A stretch of DNA of 64,000 nucleotides from Streptomyces sp. NBC_00572 (GCF_026341815.1 NZ_JAPENX010000001.1:2542001-2606000); one strand, 5' to 3'; positions 44,878 through 53,564 are shown, numbered from the stretch's first letter. A program made the numbers and translations. The notes: generated from the sequence alone by a model not told the origin.

Positions 44878-45879
44878 TTGTCCGAGCACATCCACCTCAC
44901 TCCGCTCCACGACGTCTCGGCCACCGACGTCGCCGCCTGGCATCAGGTCGTCGCCGCCTCGATGGCCCACGACCTGCCCGGAGTGCCGTCTCCCGGCCTC
45001 GAGCAGATCCACGCGCAGTTCACCAAGCCCGCCCTGGGCAGCCGCCTGTTGACCTGGCTGGCCACCGGGGCGGACGGCGGCCCTGTCGGAATCGCGCGCC
45101 TGCGGCTGTTCACCTCCCCGGGGCGGGATCACCTGGCCGAACTGGAACTCCACGTCGACCCCGCGCACCGGCGTCAGGGAACCGGCTCCCTCTTGCTGTC
45201 GACGGTCGTGGCGGCCTGCCGCGACGAGGACCGGCGCAGCCTGATCGTCGAAGCGGCGGCCGACAGCCCGGGCAACGCCTTCTGCGAGAAGCGGGACTTC
45301 CGCCAGGCACTGGCGCTGGACCATCTGATCCTGCGCCTGGACCAGTTGGACGAGGCCACCGTTCTCCAGGTCGCCAAGGCCGAGCACTCCGGCTACCGGC
45401 TGACGGGCTGGACCGGCACGGCGCCCGACGTCCTCGCCGACGCCTTCGCCGACGCCAAGAACGCGATGAACGACATGCCCGTCGGAGACCTGGACTACGG
45501 CAACGTGGCGTGGGACGCCGACCGCGTAAGGACCATGGCCCAGGTGATCGCCGACCGCGGCGACACCTTGCTGACCATCGCCGCCGTCCACGACGACGGC
45601 ACCATGGCCGGCTACACCGAGATCCTGCTCCCGCTGGGCTCGGCGCCGCGCGCCCAGCAGTACGACACGGCGGTCGTGCCCGCGCACCGCGGCCACGGCC
45701 TCGGTCTGTGGGTCAAGGCCGCCATGGTGCGGCGGCTGCGCGCCGAGCACGCCGGTGTCGTCGAGATCGAGACCGACAACGCCGAGGACAACGTCCACAT
45801 GCTGGCCGTCAACCACAGGCTGGGGTTCCGCTCCTACCGGCGCACGCGCGAGTTCCAGCTCGACGTTCCCGCGGCCTGA
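44878..45879 (+). CDS. double GNAT-domain acetyltransferase
   Basis: A 333-residue protein composed of two GNAT folds in tandem. The N-terminal half shows LELHVDPAHRRQGTGSLLL (acetyl-CoA loop, about residue 95). The C-terminal half shows DTAVVPAHRGHGLGLWVKAA (about 265) and IETDNAEDNVHMLAVNHRLGF. This layout is like mycothiol synthase MshD and related two-domain acetyltransferases, although mycothiol biosynthesis genes are not nearby. The TTG start at 44878 follows GGAG by 8 nt. It lies in the same plus-strand block as the HHE, VOC-cupin and glycosyltransferase genes. Substrate unknown. Confidence 0.86.
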   Translation: MSEHIHLTPLHDVSATDVAAWHQVVAASMAHDLPGVPSPGLEQIHAQFTKPALGSRLLTWLATGADGGPVGIARLRLFTSPGRDHLAELELHVDPAHRRQGTGSLLLSTVVAACRDEDRRSLIVEAAADSPGNAFCEKRDFRQALALDHLILRLDQLDEATVLQVAKAEHSGYRLTGWTGTAPDVLADAFADAKNAMNDMPVGDLDYGNVAWDADRVRTMAQVIADRGDTLLTIAAVHDDGTMAGYTEILLPLGSAPRAQQYDTAVVPAHRGHGLGLWVKAAMVRRLRAEHAGVVEIETDNAEDNVHMLAVNHRLGFRSYRRTREFQLDVPAA

Positions 45880-45930
45880 TCCCCGTACCCGCCCCCATTC
45901 ACCACAGCGCACGCCTCCCGAGGAGCTGTC

Positions 45931-46731
45931 ATGCACGTGTCCACATCCACCCTTTCGCTGACCGTCGCCGACGTCGACGCCTCCCGCGACTTCTTCTGCA
46001 CTCACCTCGGCTACAAAGTGGCCATGGCCCAGGACGGCTTCGCCTCTCTGACCCGCGGGGACGCCGCCGTCGACATCGTCCTGCTCCGCAAGGGGACCGA
46101 GGTCCTGCCCGCCGAGCAGCGGGACCGGGAAGCGGGTGGGCTGATCGTCGCGCTCACAGTCACCGGCCTCGCCGCTGAGGAGGCCCGGCTGCGCGCGGCG
46201 GGCGCCCCCATCACCATGCCCCTGCGGGAGGAGCCCTGGGGGGAGCGGCTGTTCCAGATGACCGACCCCAACGGGGTAGTCGTCCAGCTCGTCGAATGGG
46301 CTGTCCCCGACCCCGGCACGAACGGGAGCGGGAGCACAGACGGGAGCGAAGTCACCGCCGTCCAGGTGATCACTCCCTCGGCCGACGACGTCACCGTCTC
46401 CCCGAACGCCACCATGACCGGCCTCGCCGCCCCGAGCCGCGGAAGCGCCGAACTCAGCACCTGGACGGTCTTGATGGAAGCCGGCGCGACCGGCCCCGAG
46501 CATTCCATCAGCCGCGAGCAGGTCTGGACGGTCACGGCGGGGGCCTTGGAAGTGACCTGCAGCAACCGTACCGAGAAGGTACAGGCCGGCCAGAGCCTGA
46601 TCCTGCCGCCGACCCTCGTCCGCCGTATCCACGCCCCGGAACGGGCCGAGGCCCACGTCTCGATGCGCTCCGACGGAGTCGCCTCCGTTCCCGGCACGGA
46701 GGGCACCCGCGAGCTTCCCTGGGCCCGGTGA
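45931..46731 (+). CDS. VOC (glyoxalase)-cupin fusion protein
   Basis: A 266-residue fusion. Residues 1-130 form a VOC-type domain with STLSLTVADVDASRDFFCTH and QMTDPNGVVVQLVEW. Residues 140-266 form a cupin with ATGPEHSISREQVWTVTAG and a second beta half (VQAGQSLILPPTLVRRI). VOC proteins bind metals to isomerise, oxidise or sequester small molecules; cupins often act as ligand-binding or dioxygenase domains. Only part of the cupin's usual metal-binding set (GxHxH) is visible (GPEHS), so metal binding is uncertain. ATG at 45931 follows GAGGAG. Neighbour of the glycosyltransferase fusion. Confidence 0.83.
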   Translation: MHVSTSTLSLTVADVDASRDFFCTHLGYKVAMAQDGFASLTRGDAAVDIVLLRKGTEVLPAEQRDREAGGLIVALTVTGLAAEEARLRAAGAPITMPLREEPWGERLFQMTDPNGVVVQLVEWAVPDPGTNGSGSTDGSEVTAVQVITPSADDVTVSPNATMTGLAAPSRGSAELSTWTVLMEAGATGPEHSISREQVWTVTAGALEVTCSNRTEKVQAGQSLILPPTLVRRIHAPERAEAHVSMRSDGVASVPGTEGTRELPWAR

Positions 46732-46840
46732 CCGCGACCACCACACACCAGCCCGTCTCCCGGCGGCTTCCGGCCCGATCCGGAACCGTCGCGCACCATC
46801 ACCGGCCGAGGCCGGGATACCCAGAAATGAGAAGGACGAA

Positions 46841-48817
46841 ATGCGTGTGCTGATCATGGCCTATGGGTCACGCGGCGACATCATGCCGCTGGCCGCCCTA
46901 GCGGCACAGCTGCGGAAACTCGGCGCGGAAGTACGGGTGTGCGCACCTCCGGACGAGGAGTTCGCCCAGCTGCTGGCCGGTGTCGGCGTGGAACACGTGC
47001 CGTTCGGCCGGCCGGTGCGCCCGCTGGTGACCGGCACGCCGCCGCCCCCCGGCTTCGCCACCGAGTTCGCGGCCGAGCTGGTCGCGGGGCACTTCGACAC
47101 GATCGCCAAGGCGGCCGAGGGATGCGACGTGCTGGTGGCGAGCGGTCTGATGCCGGCCGGCGCACGGTCGGTGGCCGAGAAGCTGGGCATCCGCTACGTG
47201 TACGCCTGCTTCCATCCGTTCGAGATGCCGTCGACGCACTACCTTCCGTCGTCGCGGCCGGGGCCGCCGATGTCGACCGACGGCATCGACATGACCGACA
47301 ACCGGGCGCTGTGGGACCTGGACGTCCGGAAGGTGAACGCGCTGTACCAGGCCCCGCTCAACGCCCACCGGGCGGAGATCGGTCTGCCCCCGGTGGACAA
47401 CGTCCGCGACCACGTCTTCGGCGACCGGCCGTGGCTGGCGGCGGACCCGGTCCTGGGGCCGTGGCAGGAGCTGCCGGACCTCGAACTCGTGCAGACCGGC
47501 GCGTGGATCCTGCCGGACGAGCGCCCGCTGCCGGCCGACCTGGAGGCGTTCCTGGACGCCGGCACACCACCCGTGTTCGTGGGCTTCGGCAGCATGCCGA
47601 TGCGCGCCGCGACGGACGTCGCCCGGGTGACCGTCGAGGCGGTCCGCGCGCAAGGCCGACGCGTACTCGTCTCGCGCGGCTGGGCCGACCTGGGCCTGGT
47701 CGACGACGCGGACGACTGCTTCGCCGTCGGCGACGTCAACCACCAGGCACTGTTCCCCCGGGTGGCCGCCGTCGTCCACCACGGCGGCGCGGGCACGACG
47801 ACGACGGCCGCCCGGGCCGGCGCGCCCCAGGTCGTGGTGCCCCAGTTCGTGGACCAGCCGCACTGGGCCGCCCAGGTCGCCGAACTGGGCATCGGCACGG
47901 CCCACGACGGCCCGGTCCCGACCGTCGAGTCCCTGTCGGCCGCGCTCAGCACGGCGCTGGCTCCCGAGACCGCGGCCCGGGCGAAGGCCGTCGCGGGCAC
48001 GGTCCGGGGCGACGGGACGGCGGTGGCCGCGAAGCTGCTTCTCGACGCGGCGCCCGCTGCGCCGGTGAGCCGCGAACAGATCTCCGACATCGCGCACACC
48101 GACCACCCGATCAAATCCCCGCTCGACGACGAATCGGTCAGCGCGCTGCTCGACCGTGCCCTCCCGCGGGGCGACGAGCGCGTGCTCGACCTCGGATGCG
48201 GCACCGCGGAATGGCTTCTGCGCGCCCTGGCCACCCGCCCGTACCTGCACGCCGAGGGCGTCGACGTCTCCGAGGTCGCGCTGACCCGGGCCCGTCGGGC
48301 AGCGAGCGAACTCGGGGTCGAGGAGCGCCTGGTCCTCCACCACCGGGAAGCCGCGGACTTCGTCTCCGAGCAGCCGTTCGACCTGGTGATCAGCGTCGGC
48401 GCCACCCACGCCTTCGGCGGTCTCCTCCCCACCCTCGCGGCAGCCCGCAAGCACCTGGCACCCGGCGGCCGCGTCCTGATCGGTGAGTCGTTCTGGGACC
48501 GCGCCCCTTCGCCGGCGGCAGTCGAGGCGTTCGGCGACCTCGACGACCTGGCGACCACGGTGGACCGCGTCGTCGCCGACGGCTGGACCCCTGTCCACGG
48601 CCATGTCAGTACCCGCAGTGAGCTGGACGCCTACGAGTGGGCCTGCTGGGGCTCGCTGGCCTCATGGGCGCTGGACTACTCGGCGGATCCGGCGGGCGCC
48701 CAGGTGCTGGAGACGGCCACCGCTCAGCGTTCGCAGTGGCTGCACGGGTACCGGGACAGCTTCGGCTTCCTCTGCCTGGTCCTGCGCGAGACACCCCTCA
48801 TGACGACCGGAAAGTGA
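46841..48817 (+). CDS. GT1 glycosyltransferase fused to an SAM-dependent methyltransferase
   Basis: A 658-residue fusion. Residues 1-400 are a GT-B fold UDP/NDP-sugar glycosyltransferase of the antibiotic type: MRVLIMAYGSRGDIMPLAAL at the start, VFVGFGSMPM (about 246) and the donor-site HHGGAGTT at 313-320. Residues 410-658 are a class I methyltransferase, with VLDLGCGT at 448-455 and a downstream acidic motif (EGVDVSE). One protein may thus attach a sugar and methylate the same acceptor, or methylate the sugar. No natural product biosynthesis cluster adjoins it, so a modifying or self-resistance role is possible. Start at 46841 is an ATG following AGAAGGA. Confidence 0.87.
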   Translation: MRVLIMAYGSRGDIMPLAALAAQLRKLGAEVRVCAPPDEEFAQLLAGVGVEHVPFGRPVRPLVTGTPPPPGFATEFAAELVAGHFDTIAKAAEGCDVLVASGLMPAGARSVAEKLGIRYVYACFHPFEMPSTHYLPSSRPGPPMSTDGIDMTDNRALWDLDVRKVNALYQAPLNAHRAEIGLPPVDNVRDHVFGDRPWLAADPVLGPWQELPDLELVQTGAWILPDERPLPADLEAFLDAGTPPVFVGFGSMPMRAATDVARVTVEAVRAQGRRVLVSRGWADLGLVDDADDCFAVGDVNHQALFPRVAAVVHHGGAGTTTTAARAGAPQVVVPQFVDQPHWAAQVAELGIGTAHDGPVPTVESLSAALSTALAPETAARAKAVAGTVRGDGTAVAAKLLLDAAPAAPVSREQISDIAHTDHPIKSPLDDESVSALLDRALPRGDERVLDLGCGTAEWLLRALATRPYLHAEGVDVSEVALTRARRAASELGVEERLVLHHREAADFVSEQPFDLVISVGATHAFGGLLPTLAAARKHLAPGGRVLIGESFWDRAPSPAAVEAFGDLDDLATTVDRVVADGWTPVHGHVSTRSELDAYEWACWGSLASWALDYSADPAGAQVLETATAQRSQWLHGYRDSFGFLCLVLRETPLMTTGK

Positions 48818-48827
48818 GTACCCGGAA

Positions 48828-49703
48828 GTGAGTACACAGATACAACCGACGTTCGTACTGCTCCACGGAGCCTTCGCGAACTCCTTCTCCTTCGCGCCCC
48901 TCCAGGCGGAGCTCGGCCTCCTCGGGCACCGCTCGGTCGCCGTCGACCTGCCCGGCCACGGCTTCCAGGCGACCTTCACCCGCGCCTACCAGTCACCGCA
49001 GGACCCCGAGGGGCTCGCCACCGCGCCCGGCTCGATCAAGGGCGTCACGCTCGCTGACAACGCCGCGCACCTGATCGGGATCCTCGAACGGGCCAAGCGG
49101 AACGGCCCCGTGATCCTCGTCGCCCACAGCCGCGGCGGTGTCACGGCCACGGCCGCGGCCAACGCCCGCCCGGATCTGATCGACCGCATCGTCTACGTCT
49201 CGGCCTGGTGCCCGGTCCGCCTCGACGTCAACGACTACTACGCCGAGCCGGAGATGGCCACGGTCGACCCCGCCGCCTTCGCTTCGGCACTGGCCGGAAA
49301 CCCTGCCGAGCTCGGCCTGCTCCGCGTCAACTTCCGCACGGCGAACCCGTACTCGCTCGCGGCGCTCAAGGGAGCCTTCTTCGCCGACGGCACCGACGAG
49401 CAGTTCCTCACCTTCCTGAACACCTTCCAGCCCGACGAGAACCTGGACGCCGGTGGCTCCGCCGACCGGGCCCAGGCCGCGACCTGGGGCCGCGTCCCCA
49501 GGAGCTACATCCGCCTGGCCGACGACACGAGCCTGCCTCTCGCCCTCCAGGACCGGCTGATCCGCGAGGGCAACGAGCTGACGCCGGACAACCCGTACGA
49601 CGTCCGCACGCTAGAGGGAAGCCATCTGAAGTGGCTGGTCGACCCGGCGCCGGCGGCCCGCATCCTGGGCGAACTCGCCACGCTTCCGGCCCCGACCGCT
49701 TAG
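48828..49703 (+). CDS. alpha/beta hydrolase
   Basis: A 291-residue alpha/beta hydrolase. It starts PTFVLLHGAFANSFSFAPLQ (oxyanion-hole region near residue 14), has the nucleophile elbow VAHSRGGVTAT (HSRGG, about 102), and the terminal catalytic-His segment TLEGSHLKWL near 270. The nucleophile motif is AHSRGG instead of the classical GxSxG. Length fits esterases of the EstB/YqiA-like class, but substrate is unknown. It begins at a GTG just 10 nt after the glycosyltransferase stop. The sequence CCGGAAAGTGAGTACCCGG contains two near-identical GGAA-GTGAGTA units, so an alternative GTG start lies 13 nt earlier but out of frame. Last gene of island 2. Confidence 0.85.
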   Translation: MSTQIQPTFVLLHGAFANSFSFAPLQAELGLLGHRSVAVDLPGHGFQATFTRAYQSPQDPEGLATAPGSIKGVTLADNAAHLIGILERAKRNGPVILVAHSRGGVTATAAANARPDLIDRIVYVSAWCPVRLDVNDYYAEPEMATVDPAAFASALAGNPAELGLLRVNFRTANPYSLAALKGAFFADGTDEQFLTFLNTFQPDENLDAGGSADRAQAATWGRVPRSYIRLADDTSLPLALQDRLIREGNELTPDNPYDVRTLEGSHLKWLVDPAPAARILGELATLPAPTA

Positions 49704-49769
49704 GCGTGATCGGACTGGCCGGAGCGGATCGGTGGTGGGACGAGGAACGAGGGCGCCCACGCGGACCGC

Positions 49770-49815
49770 GTGCCACTACGTGCCAGTAGGAGCGGTAGAC
49801 ATCGGTCACCAGGGG
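49770..49815 (+). promoter_or_regulatory. arm-type direct repeats left of att repeat 3
   Basis: GTGCCACTAC then GTGCCAGTAGGAGCGG, matching the repeats before att repeat 2 at most positions. Confidence 0.55.
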
Positions 49816-49898
49816 GGGTTCACCGAGGCACCCCGAACAGGGCCGCAGGGAGGGTTTCCCCAGGTCAGACACCGTGCGCACGCCCAAGTGCCGGGTGA

Positions 49899-49940
49899 TT
49901 CCCAAGCTTATAGCGCGGGTTCGATTCCCGTCATCCGCTC
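49899..49940 (+). repeat. att repeat 3 (tRNA-Gly 3' copy)
   Basis: An exact 42-nt copy of the tRNA-Gly 3' end, boundary of islands 2 and 3. A hairpin (AAGCCCCGGGTC/GACCTGGGGCTT) follows, with a G-T pair replacing one A-T pair. Confidence 0.9.
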
Positions 49941-50184
49941 CGCAGTAAAGCCCCGGGTCAGAGACCTGGGGCTTGTTTGTTGTCTAGACCTCCCGGGGCG
50001 CGCGTGCCATAAGCGCCGTAACGGGGCGTCGGTTCCAGCCCCGGATCGGTCATTCGCGACTGCCGGGCGCCGAGCGGTCTCGAATCCCGAGAGGCACTTC
50101 AAGTGACCTGCGCCACACCGAGCGGCGGTGCCTGGAGCCCGCGTCGTCCTTTGGGACCGCTCGGGAGGTGGAACACACCGGCAC

Positions 50185-50330
50185 GCAGCGATAGAGGAAC
50201 CGGAGTTCCGGGTCACGGGCGCGAGGCCGGCGTGGGCGGCGAGGTGGCCGGCGGTGGCGAAGCCGCTGCCGTCGCCGACCTCGATGAGGATGCGGGCCGC
50301 GGTCCTGATCCTGCGTGACCGAGCCGTACG
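50185..50330 (-). pseudogene. IS110-family transposase remnant
   Basis: A reading frame fragment on the minus strand encodes ARILIEVGDGSGFATAG and HLAAHAGLAPVTRNSGSSI, a hallmark of the C-terminal transposase_20 domain of IS110/IS116/IS902 elements. The flanking parts are frameshifted and the rest of the transposase is missing. No terminal repeats could be defined. It indicates an earlier insertion near the island junction. Confidence 0.72.
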
Positions 50331-50390
50331 GGTGTCCGGTGTCGAGGCTGCGCGGGTAGATGTCGGGCGCCGGAAGATCAGAGCCGGGCG

Positions 50391-50522
50391 CAGGTGCATT
50401 TCCGCGATTTCGACGAGGTCCGCGCCGACCTCGATGCCGACCTGGGCGAAGCCGTGACGATTCCGGGTCTCGTCCGGCAGCCCACGCTGACCCTGCGCGT
50501 CCGGCGCTCGAAGAAGGGCTGA
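50391..50522 (+). pseudogene. C-terminal fragment of an unidentified protein ahead of the AmaP-like relic
   Basis: The plus-strand frame ends with HFRDFDEVRADLDADLGEAV and TIPGLVRQPTLTLRVRRSKKG, then a stop. It has no start and joins the IS110 remnant. Its position just before an AmaP-like gene suggests it belonged to the same Asp23/AmaP envelope-stress cluster. This is inference; the product is not identified. Confidence 0.4.
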
Positions 50523-50533
50523 CGTCGATCCCC

Positions 50534-51057
50534 ATGATCAAGACAGTGAACCGGGTACTGCTGGGGCTGCTCGGCCTCGGACTGTTCGCCTTGGGCGGCG
50601 GCGTACTACTGGGCGGTCTCGATCTGCAACGCCGATGGGGTTTCGACGTGCCGGGCTGGTGGTGGCCGACCGTCATCGCGGTGCTCTCCGTGGTGCTGGC
50701 CCTGCTGGTGTGGTGGCTTTGGGTCCTCCTCGCCGAGACCGGCTGCACCATGGCCTCGTCGACAGCGAGAACGGTGCGGCGGCCCGGTGCGACGGCCGCG
50801 CGCTCGGGGACGTGATCGAGGCAGAAGCCCAAGCCCTCCACGGAGTCTCGCGGGCTCACGTGCGCCTGGCGGGCCGGCGTACTGCCCCGGTCGCGCGGGT
50901 GCGCCTCTGGCTGGAGCCTGACGCGCAACCGGAGCAGACCCTGGGGCGGCTCGGCCGGGAGACGCTCGCACGCGCACGGGACTCGGCAGGCCTGGACCGT
51001 ATCCCGTCCGAGGTCAGCCTCCGGGAGGTCCGCCACAGGGCCCATCGCGTGGACTGA
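50534..51057 (+). pseudogene. frameshifted AmaP-like (alkaline-shock membrane anchor) gene
   Basis: The first frame gives MIKTVNRVLLGLLGLGLFAL and a second membrane helix (WWWPTVIAVLSVVLALLVWW). A frameshift near 50730 moves the downstream part to another frame: LVDSENGAAARCDGRALGDV and IEAEAQALHGVSRAHVRLAG to the stop at 51057. Together they match the architecture of Streptomyces AmaP-like proteins (two N-terminal membrane helices and a cytosolic domain) from Asp23/Gls24 clusters. No other cluster member is intact here. A short piece of the same sequence recurs at 62804-62850. Confidence 0.72.
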
Positions 51058-51064
51058 ACCGCAT

Positions 51065-51473
51065 TTACCCTCCACTCGGAACGACCTGGTCCTGCGGGGC
51101 GGGTAGCTCGGGTCTTCCCTGTGCGGGCACGGATCCCGATCCCGCCGCCCGGCCGGGTGCCGCCTGCCGCGTTCCGGTGCGCCGTGCCGCACGGCGCCAC
51201 AGTCGGGGCAGGAAGGTGTAGAAGCGGTCGGGCAGGAACACGGCGTCCGCGATGATCATCGCGCCGGAGAAGAGCGGCAGCCCCATGAGTACGGCGATGC
51301 CGATGTGCATCCCGAGCAGCACGGCAAGAACGGGATACTTGAGCCGGCCGAGAGTACGAACGGGAAGGCGACCTGGACGAGCACCGTGACGTCGCCGGTG
51401 ATCGCGATCACCATCGGGAACTCGTCCACGAGGTGGGAGAGCGCGGGCCAGGGCTGGAACAGTTCGAGGTTCA
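51065..51473 (-). pseudogene. truncated HTTM-domain gene, duplicate of the gene at 62869
   Basis: This sequence is nearly identical to 62869-63278, which is the 3' part of an intact HTTM gene. Here it is cut at 51473 and one G is missing near 51354, causing a frameshift. The frame for the C-terminal part (AVLLGMHIGIAVLMGLPLFS) is open but has no start. It is therefore a relic. Confidence 0.85.
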
Positions 51474-51613
51474 CCGGGCGTGCGATCGCCTCCGCCGTCC
51501 ACACCGGCGAGATCACCATCGACCCGTACGACCCCGCTCGCATGTCCCCGAACGCCTACGACTGGCGCCTTGGTGACACTCTTCGCGAGGGGCTCGCCCA
51601 CCGCCCAGCCTGA
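51473..51613 (+). pseudogene. dCTP deaminase-like N-terminal fragment
   Basis: The frame encodes TGRAIASAVHTGEITIDPYD and PARMSPNAYDWRLGDTLREG, closely resembling the N-terminus of dCTP deaminase/dUTPase proteins (compare [20 protein letters not shown] in the complete dcd gene). It stops after 46 codons and lacks the catalytic part. It joins directly to the truncated HTTM copy, so both are likely deletion products. Confidence 0.65.
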
Positions 51614-51617
51614 CGAA

Positions 51618-51785
51618 TCAGCGCAGGCGGTGGCGTTGGGAGTGTCGCAGGCGCATGCCGAAGTAGACGATGTCCGCCGCGAGCAGGACGATGCCGATGA
51701 TCAGCAGGTAGAGCAGCCCGTCAGCGGTAGCGCCGATGATGCCCAGCACCATCGCGACGACGATCAGGGCCAGGAAGAGAATCAC
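51618..51785 (-). CDS. small hydrophobic membrane protein
   Basis: A 55-residue protein with two membrane helices (ILFLALIVVAMVLGIIGATA and LLYLLIIGIVLLAADIVYF) and a basic end (RLRHSQRHRLR). The GTG at 51785 has AGGAGG 8 nt upstream. Small two-span proteins of this type are common in Streptomyces stress islands; function unknown. Directly downstream of the PRC-barrel gene on the same strand (23 nt apart). Confidence 0.72.
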   Translation of the reverse strand: MILFLALIVVAMVLGIIGATADGLLYLLIIGIVLLAADIVYFGMRLRHSQRHRLR

Positions 51786-51808
51786 GACTGACACCTCCTC
51801 GGTCGGGC

Positions 51809-52165
51809 TCAGCGACGGGCCAACTGCCGCTCGCCGTTCGACCCCGGCTGATAGGACAGGCCGTAGTGCTGGAAGACGGCTCCCTCGTCCTCGAAGGGGA
51901 GCACGTCGTCTGTGCCGATCGAAGGGCACTGCTTCACCAGCGCCTTGTCGTGGGCGACCTTCACATAGCCCGGCCCGACGATCGCCCCGTCGAGCGGGAC
52001 GAAGACCAGGCGGTGGCGGGTGGGCAGGCCGATCTGGACCGTGGCCATGGCCGGCTCGTCCGTGCTGGTGTCCACATAGATCGCCTCCAGCACTCCGATC
52101 TTGTGCCCTCCAGCGTCCGTCACGTCCTGTGCACGCCACTCACGGATATCCGCCATCCCGATCAT
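51809..52165 (-). CDS. PRC-barrel domain protein
   Basis: A 118-residue protein with a PRC-barrel: MADIREWRAQDVTDAGGHKI followed by GVLEAIYVDTSTDEPAMATV, then LVFVPLDGAIVGPGYVKVAH and an acidic tail segment (DDVLPFEDEGAVFQHYGLSY). PRC-barrel proteins bind RNA or other proteins and often mark general stress loci in actinobacteria. The ATG at 52165 follows AAGGAG by 6 nt; the ATG at 52156 is an alternative. Same strand as the small membrane protein gene. Confidence 0.85.
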   Translation of the reverse strand: MIGMADIREWRAQDVTDAGGHKIGVLEAIYVDTSTDEPAMATVQIGLPTRHRLVFVPLDGAIVGPGYVKVAHDKALVKQCPSIGTDDVLPFEDEGAVFQHYGLSYQPGSNGERQLARR

Positions 52166-52296
52166 CCTGAGCTCCTTCGGCCGGGTCCTGCCTGACGACC
52201 TGCTCCCTCCCAGCCTGCCCCCTGGCCACCTACGGCACCAACCCAGAAGACGCGCCCTGACCACGCCCAGAGCGGCCCGGAGTCGGGTCCGCGATC

Positions 52297-52680
52297 ATGA
52301 CCACCACCCTGGCACCCACGCTTTCGGCGCGCCTTTCGCTGACACCCAAGACCACCCTCGCCGGCCTCCTGGACGGCGCCTGGTGGCCTCGCTCGCGCGA
52401 GGGATCACGCACCTTGTACCCCACCGACACCGCGACCCTGCCCTCGGCCGGACACGCCGAGATCCGCATCGTCGCCGCCACCCCCGAAGCCGCCCGCGCG
52501 GTCGCCCAAGTGATCCGCTGCTCCTTCGCCGGGGCGGAACAGCGCAGCTACCCCGTGCCCGAAGGTGGCACACGGCTCCACCTCACCGTCGACACCGGAT
52601 CCGGCGCGGAACCCGCCCTCTCCTGGCTCGCCACCAGCAGACCGACCTCTCGCGCCGGCACCCACGTCGACGAGGTGTGA
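52297..52680 (+). CDS. DUF5994-like N-terminus joined to an unrelated C-terminal part
   Basis: A 127-residue protein. The first 35 residues (ARLSLTPKTTLAGLLDGAWW then PRSREGSRT) match the opening of DUF5994 proteins. The rest, from about residue 40 (AEIRIVAATPEAARAVAQVI), reads like a different protein, with no DUF5994 similarity. The junction near residue 40 suggests a deletion-fusion event. Expression cannot be judged. No ribosome binding site was identified with confidence. Confidence 0.5.
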   Translation: MTTTLAPTLSARLSLTPKTTLAGLLDGAWWPRSREGSRTLYPTDTATLPSAGHAEIRIVAATPEAARAVAQVIRCSFAGAEQRSYPVPEGGTRLHLTVDTGSGAEPALSWLATSRPTSRAGTHVDEV

Positions 52681-52720
52681 GGAGCGTCGGCCTTCCTCAC
52701 ACGCATGAAAGGACTCGGTC

Positions 52721-52942
52721 ATGGCGACACTCCGCGAGCGACAGGGCTACCGCGAACGAGTCCTGACCGCCCTCTACGAAGCCACCGAAGGCAACCGTCT
52801 CCTCGGAGTCCCGGGGCGGAAGCTGCGGAACGACCTGCGCATCCCGGAGGAAGACCTGGCCGCCGCATGCACGTACCTCGCCGGCGAGGACCTGATCACC
52901 GTCGACCGGGAACCGGGCAACACACCCTCGATGGTCACATAG
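52721..52942 (+). CDS. short winged-helix-like protein, probably truncated
   Basis: A 73-residue protein: MATLRERQGYRERVLTALYE, GRKLRNDLRIPEEDLAAACT and YLAGEDLITVDREPGNTPSM, then a stop. The helix-turn-helix-like core ends abruptly. Longer Streptomyces relatives continue with a further wing, from memory, so this copy has probably lost its C-terminus. A role in DNA binding is inferred only. It is followed by a 400-nt region leading to cspA. Confidence 0.6.
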   Translation: MATLRERQGYRERVLTALYEATEGNRLLGVPGRKLRNDLRIPEEDLAAACTYLAGEDLITVDREPGNTPSMVT

Positions 52943-53342
52943 CCCCCTGTGAGCTGCGGGAGGACTCCCCGGACTCCGACCCGCAGACGCACGTTGCGAT
53001 GACCCGCCGACGCCGCAGCTGGTTGACCGCCTTGCTTCCTAAACGCCGCATTCGGAGGAATGAATACCTGTGTTCGCGGCCTGAGATTTTAACAGCCATC
53101 GCAGAGAGAGTTTTTGCCGGCGACACACAGGGGGAAATATTCGACGCACACAGGCTGCGGTGACGTGCTACTGTCGAACCCAGTTGCAGTTTTGGTACCC
53201 AAAAACTTCAAGCGCCTCCCGTCGGCCGCGTGCCGCACGGAAGCGCTTTGTATTTCCGGTCATTTTCCGGGCAGGGCATCATCGCGGCGACACGGCGTCC
53301 GTACGGTACGGATTCCGTCGTACTGCCCCAAGGAGATATGAC
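52943..53342 (+). other. leader region upstream of cspA
   Basis: About 400 nt with no gene. From about 53080 to 53260 it is unusually A+T-rich for this DNA (for example TTTTGGTACCCAAAAA, a small palindrome). It probably includes the cspA promoter and a long 5' leader, as in other cold-shock genes. AAGGAG precedes the ATG by 7 nt. Confidence 0.6.
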
Positions 53343-53546
53343 ATGGCTACTGGCACCGTGAAGTGGTTCAACGCGGAAAAGGGTTTCGGCTTCATCGAGC
53401 AGGACGGTGGCGGCCCTGACGTGTTCGCCCACTTCTCGAACATCGCCGCCCAGGGCTTCCGCGAGCTCCAGGAGGGCCAGAAGGTCTCCTTCGACATCGC
53501 GCAGGGCCAGAAGGGCCCGACGGCCGAGAACATCGTTTCCGCCTGA
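53343..53546 (+). CDS. cspA: cold shock protein
   Basis: A 67-residue single-stranded nucleic-acid-binding cold shock domain: [20 protein letters not shown] with RNP1 (KGFGFI) and RNP2 (VFAHF), ending [13 protein letters not shown]. It works as an RNA chaperone. First gene of a group with a DEAD-box helicase, a CBS-domain protein and a small protein, which is the typical cold-shock neighbourhood in Streptomyces. A strong terminator separates it from the helicase gene. No cspA paralogue elsewhere in the window. Confidence 0.95.
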   Translation: MATGTVKWFNAEKGFGFIEQDGGGPDVFAHFSNIAAQGFRELQEGQKVSFDIAQGQKGPTAENIVSA

Positions 53547-53564
53547 CGCTGACGCGTAATTCGT

